Below, piece after piece: positions 1 to 12,950 of a stretch of 64,000 bases of DNA. Numbering within the stretch: position 1 is the stretch's first letter; each line of letters starts with the position of its first letter. The notes below the pieces were generated by a model. The model had not been told where the DNA came from. It ran no database searches and was given only the letters and a program-made list of their open reading frames with translations. The translations under genes were made by a program, and so were the position numbers. Origin of the DNA: Tolypeutes matacus (Eukaryota; Chordata; Mammalia; Cingulata; Chlamyphoridae); assembly GCA_026826555.1 (NCBI GenBank), contig JAKSZT010038599.1:1021843-1085842 (forward strand), written 5' to 3'.

Positions 1-275
1 CATTGTTATAACTGTTATGCAGATAGCAAAATATAGCAACTAAACATTGTCAGTGATTTACAGTATAGTTTACAATTTAGATGATACAGTTTAATAATTT
101 TGGTGATATTTACCATGTCCTGTGTCCATTACTGTAAGGTAATGAAAAACCTTCCCCATGACCACCAAACAACCCATTAGATCTTGACTGTTCCCTTCTC
201 CCCAGCCCCCCAGGGCCCGTAATACCCTCCTCTCCCAACCCATGGAATGTCAAGATTCACAGTTACATGCCCTGG
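1..275 (-). repeat. Interspersed repeat copy, cut by the window edge
   Basis: This block matches the reverse complement of about 18650-18927, with shared stretches such as the one around ATTTACCATGTCCTGTGTCC. The two copies differ by scattered substitutions, as expected for old dispersed copies. Strand is set relative to the second copy. The family is not certain; an L1 3' region of xenarthran type is my best guess. Confidence 0.6.
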
Positions 276-1837
276 GGATTTGAACCAGCCCTTCCTAATC
301 CACCCACCCTCCAGTGCTGCACCACCAAACCCAGGAACACCACCACTCAACAACTGTATCTTGAAGGCCTAAAACAGTGCCTGGTACATCTTAGATGACC
401 CACTCCCCCCACCCCCTGCCGAAAAAAAACACTAAGTGAAAAAATCATGAGAATAAACTAGTTCTGACGCTTGCTGAAAAGATTAATTATTTCTATTTCC
501 TCTAAAAGTCTATTTGATATTAAAAGTTAACAGCCTTATATCACTCTTAGAATGTGTAAAATCTGGGCAGAAAAACAACACATATAATATTTTGAAATTC
601 TCTTGGAAACTTGGCTAGGGAAGGAAATAAAAACTAACATATTCTCCTTGGGAGCCTAGAATCATCCAGAATTCATCAGACATTAAAGACAATCCTTCAG
701 ACTTACTTCCTTATAAATAAAAAGTCTTGGAATTAACTTTCAAGTTCCTGATTATCTGAGATTGTTAATACAGGAGAGGAATCCAAGTTTTACATGTGAC
801 TACAGAAAACAAACATCATAAAGTGGTGAGAAATACTGAACTGTATTTGTGTGGATTATAGAACTTTTGGAATTATAGAGGAAGTTAGAGCTCATTTATA
901 TATGAGGAATGGTGTTTTCTTCAATTACAATACACCCAATCATAATATATTTTCATTTAACTGGTGTCTGAGTTACTGGAAAGCTCAAATCATTAATTTA
1001 TTTTCCCACTTGACATTTATGAGAAAGAAAGAAATTACAAATAATAGAAAAGATAATTAATACATTGTAAGATGCCCCTTGAGTCCTTCAAGATTTTGAA
1101 GCATATTTTCAGTCATCAGGAGATGATACAATTATCACTTTAGTGGTAACCCTTGGGTTTTATACCCTGGAAAGGAAAACCTACCTTATAGGGTTGCTCT
1201 GCACTATGGGATTTGCCATGGAATATGTGAGTATTAGATAAATAGGGAAAGACACAAAGACTAAAGCAGTGCAAAAGCAAGAGGAGAGAGGTGCCACAAA
1301 GAAGGCAGCAAGTGGAAGCAGATGAAGCTGTGTGAAATCCATGATGGGAGCAAAGAAGGAAAGAAAAATCACATTTGAAGAAGTAGAGATTGCAGGAGGC
1401 AAAAGAAAGGACTGAAGAATTCCTGACTGCTATATACGATTCCACTACTTTTATGTCAGAATGTGTTCCTTTTCTCTGAGAAGCTGCATTTTCCAACGAC
1501 TAATACACTTTCCTTCCTTCTTTATGCTTCCATGCAGTATATCCCAATCACCTAGGAAATCTTAAAAGAGTCTCTGTTCTTCCCAATCTAACTAATGAAG
1601 ATATGCTGAGTAAACTTCTGGCTAGGTTACAGTTCTTAAAGAACATCTCTTGATTGATATCACAACATTCCTGACAAGCAAATTTAGAGCTTCTGCTTTA
1701 AGTATTTCCATGGATAGGAGTGCTTATATGACCCTAAACTTCTTTAAAATATGCTCTTAAAGGTTTTGTTCCTTGTAATGTATTAAGAGTTATAGAACCT
1801 TATCCCTCTGTCTTAACGGTTCCCTTTCCTTTTTAAA
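276..1837. other. No gene seen
   Basis: AT-rich non-coding sequence with a C-rich patch near 300-420. Open frames here are short and show no recognisable protein. I see no repeat I can name. Confidence 0.5.
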
Positions 1838-2206
1838 TGTTTTTTATTGTGATCCATATATACAACATATTTTAATGACTTTCATATGCAAATGCCAGTG
1901 ATATTAATTACATTAACAAAGGTGTGCTACTGTCACCACCATCCATTTCCAAAATGTTGTCATCACCCCAAACAAAAATGCTATTCCCATTAAGCAATAA
2001 CGCCCCATCCTATACCTCATTCCTCCTCGCCTTCCGCTGGTAACCTGTAATATCCTTTCTTTTCTTTATGAATTTGTGTATTCTAGGTATTTCATATAAG
2101 TAAAATCACATAACATTTGTACTTTTGTGTCTGCCTTATTTCATTTGAAATGATGTTCTCAAGGTTCATCCATGTTGTAGCATGTAACTTCATTCCTTTT
2201 TTCGAT
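1838..2206 (-). mobile_element. L1 3'-end fragment, antisense
   Basis: The order of motifs matches the antisense tail at 39736-40260. Both have a block on CCATCCATT(T/A)CCAAAA, a 'ctggtaac' block, a 'ttgtccttttgtgt'-like block and 'tccatgttgt'. These correspond to the L1 3' UTR running back into the end of ORF2. It is heavily 5' truncated. Confidence 0.6.
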
Positions 2207-2374
2207 GCCAAAGCAATTTTGAACTAATGGAATCATGATGAGAAAGCTGATTCTACACCTTAGATCATTGTAGGGCAGCTCAGCACAGAATTTGAAATGC
2301 ATAACTCTGCAGCCCTACCACAAAGGAGTAAAAAGGAGATAGAGGTCAGGAGAGAAGTGATTACTTAGAGAAGT

Positions 2375-2524
2375 ACTTCTCCAACTTTAAAATGCATAGG
2401 AGGAACCTGTAAAATGCAGCATCTATTCAGCAGCTCTTGGGTAGGCTGAGATTGTGAATTTCTGACAAACTCCCAGATGACTTAGATGCTGTTGATCCAC
2501 GGTCCATGCTTTGAGGAGCTAGGG
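2375..2524. mobile_element. MER5A-like nonautonomous hAT element
   Basis: The order 'ccaactttaaaatgcat', 'cctgtaaaatgcag', 'attcagcag', 'gagattgtgaatttctgacaa', 'ctcccagatga', 'atgctgttgatccacggtcc', 'ctttgaggagc' follows the MER5A pattern as I remember it. It is a degenerate, near full-length copy. Neither terminal inverted repeats nor the 8-bp duplication could be read confidently. Confidence 0.65.
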
Positions 2525-2559
2525 CTCAGGGGCAACTTTTGGAATATAAGCTTTGGGTG

Positions 2560-2790
2560 CTAGATGCAACTTCTCTCTTACAACCCATGTGGCCATGGGA
2601 AAATTCCTTTTGCATTTAAAACCCTCACATTTTTTTTTTCAGTTATAGCATGGGGATAATAAAGTCTACTTTATAGATCACACCTCACAAGTTCAATAAT
2701 AGTTTAGAAAGTGGGCTGTGAAGATTCAATGTGCAGGACACACAGTAGGGACTAAGTAAACAATAGTTCTCTTTCTTTTTCACCTGTTCT
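2560..2790 (-). repeat. MIR-like SINE, antisense
   Basis: It contains the decayed MIR antisense pattern: a 'tgtggccatggga' block, then 'tagcatggggataataaagt', then 'cacacagtagggact'. These correspond to the usual 'gtgaccttgggcaa', 'aaatggggataataa' and 'cacatagtaggtgct' blocks. Confidence 0.5.
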
Positions 2791-3399
2791 TGCCCTGTCC
2801 TACCCATTTATTTTTCTCATTGTCCCTTCTTCCTGGTAACCATCTCTGCCATCCTTTCTCTCCCTCTTTCTTAGTTTATAAATTGTTTAAATACAGTGTG
2901 AAAGTATATACTAGAATAAACTGTGCCAATGTGTTAAATGTTACTTGTAGAGGCTCCCTTTGTGTCACAATAATTATTCAGGACATGTAGTTAATGCATA
3001 CTTAAACAGTAATCATTACTACTTGCTAAGAATAGGTAAAGCTATTAAGAAGGTCTCAAAACAGAATAACCTTTAACACAGCTGAGCAATAAAATAGTTT
3101 GTAGTAGAATTTATGAGGTTTGAAATCCCAAACCCTTATTCTAAGAAAAAATCCTTTTGGGTGATATTTTCTACACTCAGAGGACCAACTCTTACTACTT
3201 CCATATTTCACTGTTATTTGAATTGCAGCTATAAAATGCTTACTTCAGATAAATTAAATAGCATAGACAATATGTTCTCTAAATTTTCTTGACTTAAATC
3301 ATGCTTATAAGCTAAAGCACACTCCATAAATCATTACTAAATGTGTCACAGTGTAATACTGCTTGGGTTTCAGTTGCAGCCCAAATCTGGTTTGACATC

Positions 3400-3545
3400 C
3401 AATGTAGCTGCATACTACCAGGTGGGCTTGACTCTGATTTCATCATCTGTAAAATGGAGACAGTAAAACTGACCTTCCATGATTATTGATAGGATAAAAT
3501 GAAGTATATTGCAAAATGACATTCTAATAATCCAACCTACAACAA
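3400..3545 (-). repeat. MIR-like SINE, antisense
   Basis: The block 'tcatcatctgtaaaatggag' followed by 'gataggataaaatgaagtat' is the characteristic antisense MIR core. The remaining sequence from 2791 to 4093 shows no gene; its last 70 bases (about 4025-4093) faintly resemble an L2 tail. Confidence 0.5.
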
Positions 3546-4096
3546 CTGTAGCTATTATGACTAGTGATCATGCACATAAAACAAACAAAAAAAAAAATGT
3601 CTAGAGGAAAAAGCCCAGGTTTTACCATTAACTTAGTATCGAAATGTGCTTTCTTTTTATTATTGCCTGAAACTTGATAGATTACATTCCCAATTACATT
3701 TTTAAATTTCTCAGTTTTAAAATATTGAAGGAATCTAAGAGTTATTGAAATAAATTTTCTTAGATAATATAGACCATAACTAATTCATATTAGCTTATAA
3801 TTTGCCCCCAGCAAGACTTTCTTTCTTCAGATCCTATTAATTCCATTGAGTCAGTAGGAAAAAATTTCCATGGCATCACAGATGGACCCTTATTTGACTC
3901 TCCACACTGACTCAACCTGGCATTGAACTACATCATATAGCATTTGTGTGTTGTATTGTTGCAAGGCAGGTAAGCTGAGTCCAAGGAGGCATGGACAAAG
4001 ATACCTGAAAAATTTTGGAAAACAAAGTTCCTTCATTTATTCATTGAGGCTTTCAGTTAATCATTTCAATGTCATTTATTGATTACCTATGGTAAA

Positions 4097-4109
4097 AGCA
4101 TATTGGGAG
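4097..4109 (+). repeat. Left target-site duplication of the full-length L1
   Basis: AGCATATTGGGAG here pairs with AGCGTATTGGGAG at 10572-10584, 12 of 13 bases identical. It is preceded by AAA, so the local GGT/AAAAGC context fits the T-rich nick preferred by the L1 endonuclease. Confidence 0.85.
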
Positions 4110-4659
4110 GAACTTCTTGGAAGATGGCATAAGAGTGAGTAGGCAAGGCTCAATTCACCCACAAAAATAATGCAGAAAGGGCAAAAAGCTGTCTGAGGGA
4201 CTTGCTTTGGAGGTCAGCAGACCAGGACAGTGCTGTACTACCCCCAGGTAGAGATGAAGAACCCAAAGCAACAACCTTGAGTTACTAACACTGGTGGAGG
4301 CTGTGAATGGTACCCTACTTCACATTCAAGGTGCACAGCCTGGAAAACCACTGTAGCTTACAGCAGCTGATTGAGAGTGGAACAGATATCTTCCTTTCTG
4401 GGAAGAAGGACGGTGCAGTAGAGTGCAGAGTGTGATTCTTCTTCAATGAATTTGGCCATCAGAGCCCACGCTGAATGTCAGCTCTGGCCAGACCAGAATC
4501 ATGGGCAAGAGGAGGCTGAGACACTTCTGTGGAAAGATTTGCCAATGAGTGCCATCTGCTAGCTAACCAGGAAAATGCAAAGAGAAAAACCACTTTTAAG
4601 TATCTTTTGTCCCAAACCCCTGGGGGAATATCTGTGTCCCTGGCCCATGTTTGACAACT

Positions 4660-5640
4660 TAAGCTTGGCAATTTTAAAGACTCAGAAGAACTTGAATCAA
4701 ATATCTGAGAAGAGCAGTAAAAAACCAAAACCAAACAAACAAACAAACAAAACAAAAAAAAAAAAAATCCCGATACATAAGTATAAACAAAACATTATAA
4801 GGCATCCTAAGAAACAGGAAGAGATGGACCAGACAAAGAACAAATCAAATACCCTGAGGAGATACAGAATTTAAGACAACTAATCAATGACAATCACACA
4901 AATATCCTGAATCAAATGAAAGAGTTGAAGGAAAATATGGCTAAAGAGACTGGGTGAACATGAAGAAAAATTTGAAATCCTTCAAAGCAAATTAACAGAA
5001 CTTATAGGAAAGAAAAACAAAATAGATGAAATTAAAAATACATTAGAGGCTTATAACAGCATAGTTGAGTTGATGGAAGACAGAAATAATGATTTCAAGA
5101 CAGAACATGTAAATTTGAAAAAACAGGAGAAGAGAAGGAGAAAAGAATGGAAAAAATGGAACAGGATCCCAGGGAACTGAATGACAATGTGAAATGCACA
5201 AAAATACATGTTATTGGTGTCCCAGAAGAAGAAGAGAATAGAAAAGGGACAGAAAGAATATTTGAGGAAATAATGACTGAAAACTTCACAACCCTGATGA
5301 AAGACATAAATATCAATATCCAAAAAGGACAACCCACCCCAAATAGGATAAATCTGAAAAGACTCATGCTGACACACCTACTATTCAGAATGACAAATAT
5401 TAGAGATAAAGAGAGGATTCTGAAAGCAGCAAGACAAAAGCAAAGTATCACAGACAAGGAACTTTGATAAGATTAAGAGGTGACCTCTCATCAGAAACCA
5501 TGAAGGAGAGAAGAAAGTAGTATGATGTTTTTAAGGCAATGAAAAGAGAAAAGCTACCAGCCAAGAATTCTGTATCCAGCAAAACTGTCCTTCAAAAATG
5601 AGAGTAAGTTTAATGTCTTCATACACAAACAAAAACAGAA
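4660..5640 (+). pseudogene. L1 ORF1 remnant (RNA-binding chaperone)
   Basis: L1 ORF1p is a trimeric RNA-binding protein that coats L1 RNA. The longest intact piece (5147-5467) reads VIGVPEEEENRKGTERIFEE, the conserved start of the RRM-like domain, then DKERILKAARQKQSIT near its end. The C-terminal domain follows out of frame around 5480-5620, recognisable by DLSSETMKERRK-like codons and an 'aattctgtatccagcaaaact' block. Upstream (about 4860-5100) is lysine- and glutamate-rich coiled-coil-like sequence. A-rich expansion at 4735-4767 ((CAAA)n then poly-A), stop codons and at least two frame changes make it non-functional. The start codon cannot be fixed. Confidence 0.85.
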
Positions 5641-5844
5641 TATGCTACCAAAAGACAAGAATTACAAGAGGTAATAATGGGAATGCTAGAGCCTGAAAGG
5701 AAATAAACATGGGTGAGAGACTTGGAGAAGAGTGTAGAAAATGAAGATTATTAGGAAGGGTAATTAAAGGATAAAAAGATAGTCAATAGTAAGATATGAC
5801 AGCAGAAAGCCAAAGGACAAAATGAATGAAGTAAGTAATGTCTT

Positions 5845-8800
5845 TACAGTAATAATATTGAATGTTAATGACTTGAACTCCCTAATCAAAAGATATAGAC
5901 TGATAAAATGGATAAAAAAAATATCAGCCATCTATATGCTATCTACACCTCAGACATAAGGACACCTCAGACATAAGGACAGACATAAGGACATAATCAG
6001 ACATAAGGACATAATCAGATTGAATAAAAGGCTGGAGAAAGGTATTCCATACAAATACTAACCAAAAAAGAGCTGGAGTAACAATATTAATATCAGATAA
6101 AATATATTTCCAATGCAAAACTGTTATAAGGGATGAAGAAAGTCATTTTATATATATAATAAAAGGTGCCGTTCAATAATGAGAAATAACTATAATAAAT
6201 ATTTATGCACTTAACCTGGGTGCCCCAGGATACATGAGACACACACTGGCAAATCTAAAGGGAGAAATATATGTCTCTACAATAATAGTTGGAGACTTTA
6301 ATACACCAGTCTCAGTATTGGAAAGGACATCTGGACAGAGGATAAATAAGGAAACAGAGAGTTTAAATAATATGATAAATGAACCAGACCTAACTGACAT
6401 TTATAGAGCATTATGCCCTAAAACAGCAGGATATACATTCTTTTCAAGTGATAGACCATATGTTGGGTCACAAAACAGGTCTCAATTTTAAAAGTTAAAA
6501 TTATACCAAACACTATCTCTGAATGTAATGGAATGAAGCTGGAAATCAATAACGGATGTAAAAAGGGAAAATTAAAAAAATATGTGGAGATTCAACTACA
6601 CACTGTTAAATAATCAATGTGCCAAAGAAAAAATTGCAAGAGATTTCACTAAATATCTTCAGATGAATGAGCATGAGAATACAACATATTAAAACCTATG
6701 GGATTCAGCAAAGGCAGTGCTGAGAGAGAAATTTATAGCCCTCATGCTTACATTAAAAAAGAAGAAAGAGGTAAAATTGAAGACCTAACTGTACCTCTGA
6801 AGGAACTAGAAAAATAATATCAAACTAATCCATAAACCAAGCTGAAGAAAAGAAATAATAAAGATCAGAGAAGAAATAAGTGAAATTGAGAACATAAACA
6901 TAATGAAGAAAATCATTGACACCAAGAGTTGGTTCTTTGAGAAGTTCAACAAAATTGACAAACACTAGCTAGACTGAGAAAAGAAAGAACATGCGAATAT
7001 ATAAAATCAGAAATGAGAGGTGGATATTACCACTGACCTCACAGAAAGAAGAGATCATAAGAAGATACTATGAACAACTGTATGCCAAAAACTAGACTAT
7101 GTAGATGGCATGGACAAATTTCTGGAAACACACGTACAACCTACACTGACTCTAGAAGAAATAGAGGAGCTTAAGAAACCAACCACAAGTAAAGAGATTG
7201 AAAAAGTCATCAAATGCCTCCCAAAGATGAAAAGCCCAGGAACAGATGGCTTCACAGTTGAATTCTACCAATCATTCAAAGGTGATATAACATCAATCTT
7301 CCTCAAGTTCTTTCCAAAAATTGAACAGTAATTTTCAAACTAATTCTATGAAGCCAACATCACCCTAATACCAAAACCAGATAAAGATACAATGAAAAAA
7401 AGAAAACTACAGACCAATACCACTAATGTATATAGATGCAAAAATCCTTAACAAAATACTTGCAAACTATATCCAAAAGAACATTAAAAGAATTGTAAAT
7501 CACAATTAAGGGGGTTTTATCCCAGTTATGCAAGGGTTTTTTCAACACAAAAAATCATTTATTGTAATAAACCACATTAACAAATTGAAGAAGAAAAATC
7601 ACATGATCCTCTCAATTGATGCAGAAAAGATATTTTACAAAATAGTGCATTCTTTCTTGATAAAAACTCTCATTAATTTAGGAATAGTAGGGTGCTTTCT
7701 TAACATGGTTAAGTACATATTTGAAAAACTCACAGCCAGCATTGTACTCAATGGTGAAAGACTGAAAGCTTTCTTGCTGAGATCAGGAAGCAAAGTGTGC
7801 CCACTGTAACCACTATTATTCAATATTGTACTAGATATTCTAGCTAGAGCAATTACGCAAGAAAAAGAAATAAAATTTACCCCAATAGAATGGAAGTTGT
7901 AAAACTTTCATTGTTTGCTGATGATATTATAACATATCTAGAAAATCCTGAAAAATCCACAAAGCTACTAGAACTAATAGATGATATCAGCAAAGTGGCA
8001 GGATAGAAGATTAATATGCAAAAATCAGTACCAAGTCTCTATACTACTGATGAGCAATCTGAGGAGGAAATCAGAAAAAAAATAAAATTCAATTTATATA
8101 ATTACTAAAAGAATCAAATATTTAGGAAGAAACCTGACCAAGGACATAAAGGACCTGTACTCAGAAAATTATAAAACATTGCTAAAAGAAACCAAAGAAG
8201 ACTTATATGGAAGGGCATTCGTGTTCAAGGAATGGAAGAATAAATATTGTTAAGATGTCACTTCTACCCAAACTGATTTACAGATTCAACAGAATCCCTA
8301 TAAAATTCCAACAGCCTTTTTTGGAGAAATGGAAAAACCAATTATCAAATTTATTTGGAAGTGTAAGGGACCCCTAATAACCAAAATATCTTTAAATAGA
8401 AGAATGATGTTGGAGAATTGTCATTTCCTGATTTTAAAGCATATTACTTTGCTACAGTGGTAAAAACTGCATGATACTGGCATAAGGATAGATTGATCAA
8501 TAGAACCAAATAGAGAACACAGAAATAGACCCTCATGTCTCTGGTCAAATGATTTTTGGCAAGGCTGTCAAACTGTCCCAGCTGGGCCAGAGCAGTCTAT
8601 TCAACAAATGGTGCTGGGAGAACTGGATATCCCATCCAAAAGAAAGAAAGTGAACCCGTATTTCACACCTTGTATAAAGATTAAATCAAAACGGATCAAG
8701 GGCCTAAACATAAAAGCTACAATAATAAAACTCCTAGAAGAAAATGTAGGAAAATATTGTCAAGATCTCATGGTAGGTAATAGTTTCTTAAAACTTACAT

Positions 8801-9600
8801 GAGTAGCGAAAGAAAAAATAGATAATTGGGACCTCTTCAAAATGAAACACTTTTGTTCTTCAAAAGACTTTGTCAAGAAAGTAAAAGGTAGCATATACTC
8901 AATGGGAGAAAATATTTGAAAACCACATATTTGAAAAGGGTTTTATATCCATGTTATATAAAGAGATCATACAACTCAATGATAAAAAGACAAGCAACCC
9001 AATTAAAAAATGGGCCAAAGACTTGAATAAACATTTCTCTAAAGAGGAACTACAAATGGCCAAAAGGCACATGAAGAAATAATCAACATCACTAGCTATT
9101 CGGGAAATGCAGATCAAAACTACAGCCAGATAACACTTCACACCTTATAGAATGGCCATTAAAAAACAAACAAACAACTACACGTGTGGAGAAACAGTAT
9201 CACTCCTTTACTGTTGGTGGGAATGTAAAATGGTGCAGCCTCTGTGGAAGACAGTTTGGCATTACCTCAAGAACTGAATATTGTACTATAGTAGATCCAG
9301 CAATCCTATTACTAGGAACATATTCAGAAGAACTGAAAGCAAGGATGCAAACTGACATTTGCATACAGATGTTCATAGCAGCACTATTCAGAATTGCTAA
9401 ATATGAAACCATCCCAAGTGTCCATCAACTAATGAACTGATAAACAAAATGTGCTATATACATACAATGGAATACTATTCAGCTGTAAGTAGAGATGATA
9501 TCGTGATATATATTATGACATGGATGAACTCAGAAGATGTAATTTTCAGTGAAATAAGCCAGACACAAAGGACAAATATCAAATGGTCTCACTAATAAGA
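5845..9600 (+). pseudogene. L1 ORF2 remnant (endonuclease and reverse transcriptase)
   Basis: ORF2p makes the target nick and copies L1 RNA. Visible blocks, in scattered frames: the endonuclease start near 5850 (a decayed LNVNGLN-type segment); the endonuclease core around 6180-6330 including IVGDFNTPVS; the pre-RT segment KMKSPGTDGFTVEFYQSFK at about 7225-7280; RT palm LSIDAEKIFYKI at about 7610; the RT catalytic FADD at 7914-7925; and a C-terminal block around 9190-9590. In family members the FADD aspartates bind catalytic metal. Numerous stops and frameshifts (for example at 7331 and 7809) kill it. A 72-bp tandem repeat at 5945-6016 has replaced part of the endonuclease. Confidence 0.9.
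5945..6016 (+). repeat. Short tandem repeat inside the L1 endonuclease region
   Basis: Two copies of a 17-bp unit (5945-5961 and 5962-5978) are followed by AC, then two copies of an 18-bp unit (5981-5998 and 5999-6016). All share the core AGACATAAGG. The units are perfect, so the expansion looks younger than the L1 itself. Confidence 0.9.
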
Positions 9601-10571
9601 ACTAAATACATTGACTAAACTCATGAGTACAGGTTCGTAGAATATAGGAAGTGGGTTGAGAATGGTAGCTGAGGCTTAATATTTGCAGCATTATTAAGGT
9701 TAATTGCAAAAGTGTGGAAATGAATAGAGTTGATAGTAACACATTCTAGTGAGTATAACGAACACTGCTAATTTATAAATGTGACTATGGCTTAAAAGGG
9801 TAGTCTGTGGACCTAAATGTCAATTGAAAAGAAAGTAGAGAATAATATAGGGAATAATTAACAGTGATTTATGTGGTTGTTGAAGATTGTGGTTAATAGT
9901 GTAAATATAAGAATGTTCTTCTTTTACAAAGTGCTAAGAATATGGTGATACAGAGAAAATTAAAACCAGTGTAACTCATGGAAAATAATTAACAGTAATA
10001 TAATATTTTGCAGCAATGGCAAGAAGACATTATTTCAATTCTAAGGAACAACAATGAGGGAATATAAGGGGGAATGGGATTTTTCCTTTTGAAATAGTGA
10101 AAATATTCTAAAATTGACTGAGGTGATGACAGCACAGCTCTGTGTTGAAAATGTGAGCCATTTTGTGCACACTTTGAAAGATTGTACAAAGATGGAACTG
10201 TATAACCCAGGGAATACGGTAGTGGAAAATGGGTTGTGGTTAACAGGAAAAATATGAGAATGTTCTTTCATGAACTATAACAAATATATAATACTCATAT
10301 AGAATCTTAATAATTGGGTGGGGTGGGGGAAAATACACCAAATGTAAGATATGGACTATAGTTAGTGGTAATATATTTGATTATTCTCTTTCATAGTTTG
10401 TAACAAATGTTTCACAACAATGCAAGATGTGGTGGTGGAGTGATATATGCAAGCTTTGTATGATGATATGCTTGTTTGTTTTGTAAGTTCATAAATTTTA
10501 CTATACATTTATTGTTTATATATTTTCATGTATGAATAGATATACTTCAGCAAAATTTCATTTTTAAAAAT

Positions 10572-10584
10572 AGCGTATTGGGAG
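10572..10584 (+). repeat. Right target-site duplication of the full-length L1
   Basis: AGCGTATTGGGAG, one mismatch to the left copy at 4097-4109. It follows the short A-rich L1 end directly. Confidence 0.85.
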
Positions 10585-10689
10585 ATAGAGGAAGAGAGAA
10601 TTTCTACCCACAAGGAAATAAAAATTAGGCTAAATGAGTTTGGCTTAAAATCGACTGAATTTAACAAATGTTTTTATTTAAATTTTTTT

Positions 10690-11035
10690 AAATTTATTTT
10701 AAATTTTTTTTTTATAAAGGTATTTAGATTACATAAATGTTACATAAAAACATAGGGGATTCCTGTATGACTTGTTTCCTATAACTCCCACATTTTCCCA
10801 CATTAACAACATCTTTCATTAATGAATTCTCTAGGATGGGAATTCAATAATCTTTCAGTTGTTGTGTGAATCTCCACCCGCTGCGGCAATGCTCCATGAA
10901 CATTTAAATATATTTATATACCTTACATGTATGCCCAGGTGAACTTCCTCCCATCTATCCCCCATCACTGACATCCCACCCCATTGGTCCTCCCCTACCA
11001 TAGTAGTAACCCTTCTGGGATCCAAAGCCTCTTCA
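10690..11035 (-). repeat. L1 3' UTR-type repeat, antisense
   Basis: 'ttagattacataaatgttac' at 10724 closely matches 17390-17406, and the sequence continues with 'cccacattaacaacatctt' and the C-rich 'cccatctatcccccatcac' patch. A second small related patch lies at about 11310-11370 ('gaagttttaggtcacagaaa', compare 19337-19360). Family assignment is from memory of xenarthran L1 tails. Confidence 0.5.
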
Positions 11036-11539
11036 AAACTGAAGCCAAGAATACTGCCAAATTCGATTAATAGGAAAATGAAATAATAATGCTAAATTTA
11101 AACATAAGACATAAAATACATAATTATTTAAAGAAACTAAAACTAAATAAAAAAGATTGGGGTATTAAAAAATGAAAAACACTAAAAAATAAAATAAAGC
11201 AAAATAAGTTATTTTTTAACGTTTTTTCTTTTATCACTGTAATATCAGTTGTCGTATATGTACAGTGATATTTTCTTCCATTTCTTCCACAATGTCTAAC
11301 TTTTTAAAAAATATTGTCTTCAGAGAAGTTTTAGGTCACAGAAAGGTTACATACAGAATATAGGGGACTCCCATATACCCAACATCCAGGACCAGTGCAT
11401 ACAAGGAAGTATATTGAAAATTGTAGAAGATATGATAATTAACACAATAGAATTCTGCCTTCTTAGGGCTTTGCTTGATTGACAGGTACATTACATATAA
11501 GCACTCAGTACATCTAAAGCTATATGCTCCAATAAAGAT

Positions 11540-11795
11540 AAAAATGATTTCTGGGCACTTACATTGTGCCAAATCTGACTCTAGGTGCCTAAGCATATTA
11601 TCTCTCTTTAGTCCTCTTAAAAAACTTCTACGTTAGGTGCGCTTTTTATTCCAGTTTTACAGGTGAGGACACTTAGGTGCAGATGGTTAGATAACTTGTT
11701 CAAGGTTATACAGGTACTTTGTTTAAGGAGCTCAGATTTGAATTAATAAAATTGGTCTCCAGATCCCAGCTTAGCCACTGTGATATATTGCCACT
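11540..11795 (+). repeat. MIR SINE, sense
   Basis: A decayed MIR core: 'ttccagttttacaggtgagg', 'acttgttcaaggttatacag', 'gagctcagatttgaatt' and 'ccagatcccagcttagccac' in the right order and spacing. Confidence 0.7.
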
Positions 11796-12043
11796 TTTAA
11801 CTGATGTACAGATATAATAAATCTTATATATCATATCTGATATAATGTGTATCATATCTAATATATGTATATTAGGAGTGTAGACTTCTAACAGATTATT
11901 GTTTGTCTATTTTGTAGATGGCATAAGGTTTGAATTTCAAATGATAAGCAAAATAGCTATAGTTTGATATGGAGAGTGAAGTTGGTATGGGGATAGAAAG
12001 GTACTAGTCAGAAGAATAAAAAGGAGTGACACAGTAAAATGCT

Positions 12044-12950
12044 TTAGGGGGTGGTCCATAAACAGTGATGAATTATGTTTGGATGGAATTTAAAGCTGGA
12101 GGATTTGAGTGAAGAAATTCTACAGCAATGGGAACACTTTAAATCTTGTAAAAGGATTACATCCCAAAGCATAGAGCACCTGACAGTGTGTGACAGCCTA
12201 ATTTTTGTGAAGCATTTGAAGAGGTCACCATAGTTGTCTGAACCCAAGGAGTTGTGCCTCTCCAGTGCCTGAAGTAATCCCTGCTGAGTTTCAGGCAGTG
12301 AAGGGAGGTTCTGCTTAAGGGACTGCATAAAATCATTCTTAACATATGGGGCTCTAACATAATGCTGTGTGTTGTCAGATACACCAGTTATCACTGTCTC
12401 CAGGAGCAAAGGTAAGGGCATTAATTACGCCACAGAGCATGGCTTCTTTCTAGTCTTGTCAGAGTCAAGATCCTTCTAGAAGCTACTCAACAAAATGGTT
12501 AACTTGAGAATCTTCATCTTTCAGAAGGTGAAACAGAAGCTGAAAATTGTTTTTTAATGTGTGGCAGAGAAAGAGAGAGGCATATCTTGAGTTTCCATTT
12601 AAACAAGACTGTCTTATGCCCTTTTGAGAGGGTAGCAATCAAATGGATAAAAACTGACACAGCTTTAATAGTCAAATTTGAAAATAATGCTTTTTAAAGA
12701 AGAAAAATGATCTCAAAAGTTAGGCAAAATTATGTCCTTGGCTTTCAGAAAAACCCCAAAGCGAGGACAGAAGTGCTACTTGTTCCTCTGATCTTTTCTT
12801 CTGTGTTCTGCGTTACTTGCTCAATCAATTGCAGCTGTTTACCTTGGTCCAGTGCAGTTAAGCCTTTTCTTGGGTCCTCAATAGCACCCTTTGAGAATTT
12901 CACCCATAATTCCTTACCAATTCCCTAAGCTGTCTTGCCTTCTCTACCAG
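12044..12950 (-). pseudogene. Possible antisense processed pseudogene, parent unknown
   Basis: Read on the minus strand, several stretches look like ordinary protein interrupted by stops and frame changes. About 12930-12740 encodes a segment with ELWVKFSKGAIEDPRKGL and LDQGKQLQLIEQVTQNTEEK. About 12540-12490 encodes LLFHLLKDEDSQV, reminiscent of HEAT-type helices. About 12421-12044 is open for 125 codons and includes NDFMQSLKQNLPSLPETQQG. No introns or splice sites are evident, which would fit a retrocopy. I do not recognise the parent gene and saw no clear A-tail or target-site duplication. It could instead be an unrecognised mobile element or chance open sequence. Confidence 0.3.

Larger units (their letters stand above)
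4110..10571 (+). mobile_element. Full-length, inactive L1 (LINE-1) retrotransposon
   Basis: About 6.46 kb lies between matching 13-bp duplications. In order: a 5' UTR (about 4110-4660) that includes 'ttggaagatggcataagag'; a broken ORF1; a broken ORF2 with endonuclease, reverse transcriptase and C-terminal blocks; and a long 3' UTR (about 9600-10571) containing 'atggactatagttagtgg'. The 3' end has only a short A-rich stretch. Many stops and frameshifts, and the single mismatch between duplications, show it is not recent. The 3' UTR wording resembles xenarthran L1s, from memory. It most likely arose by target-primed reverse transcription. Confidence 0.9.
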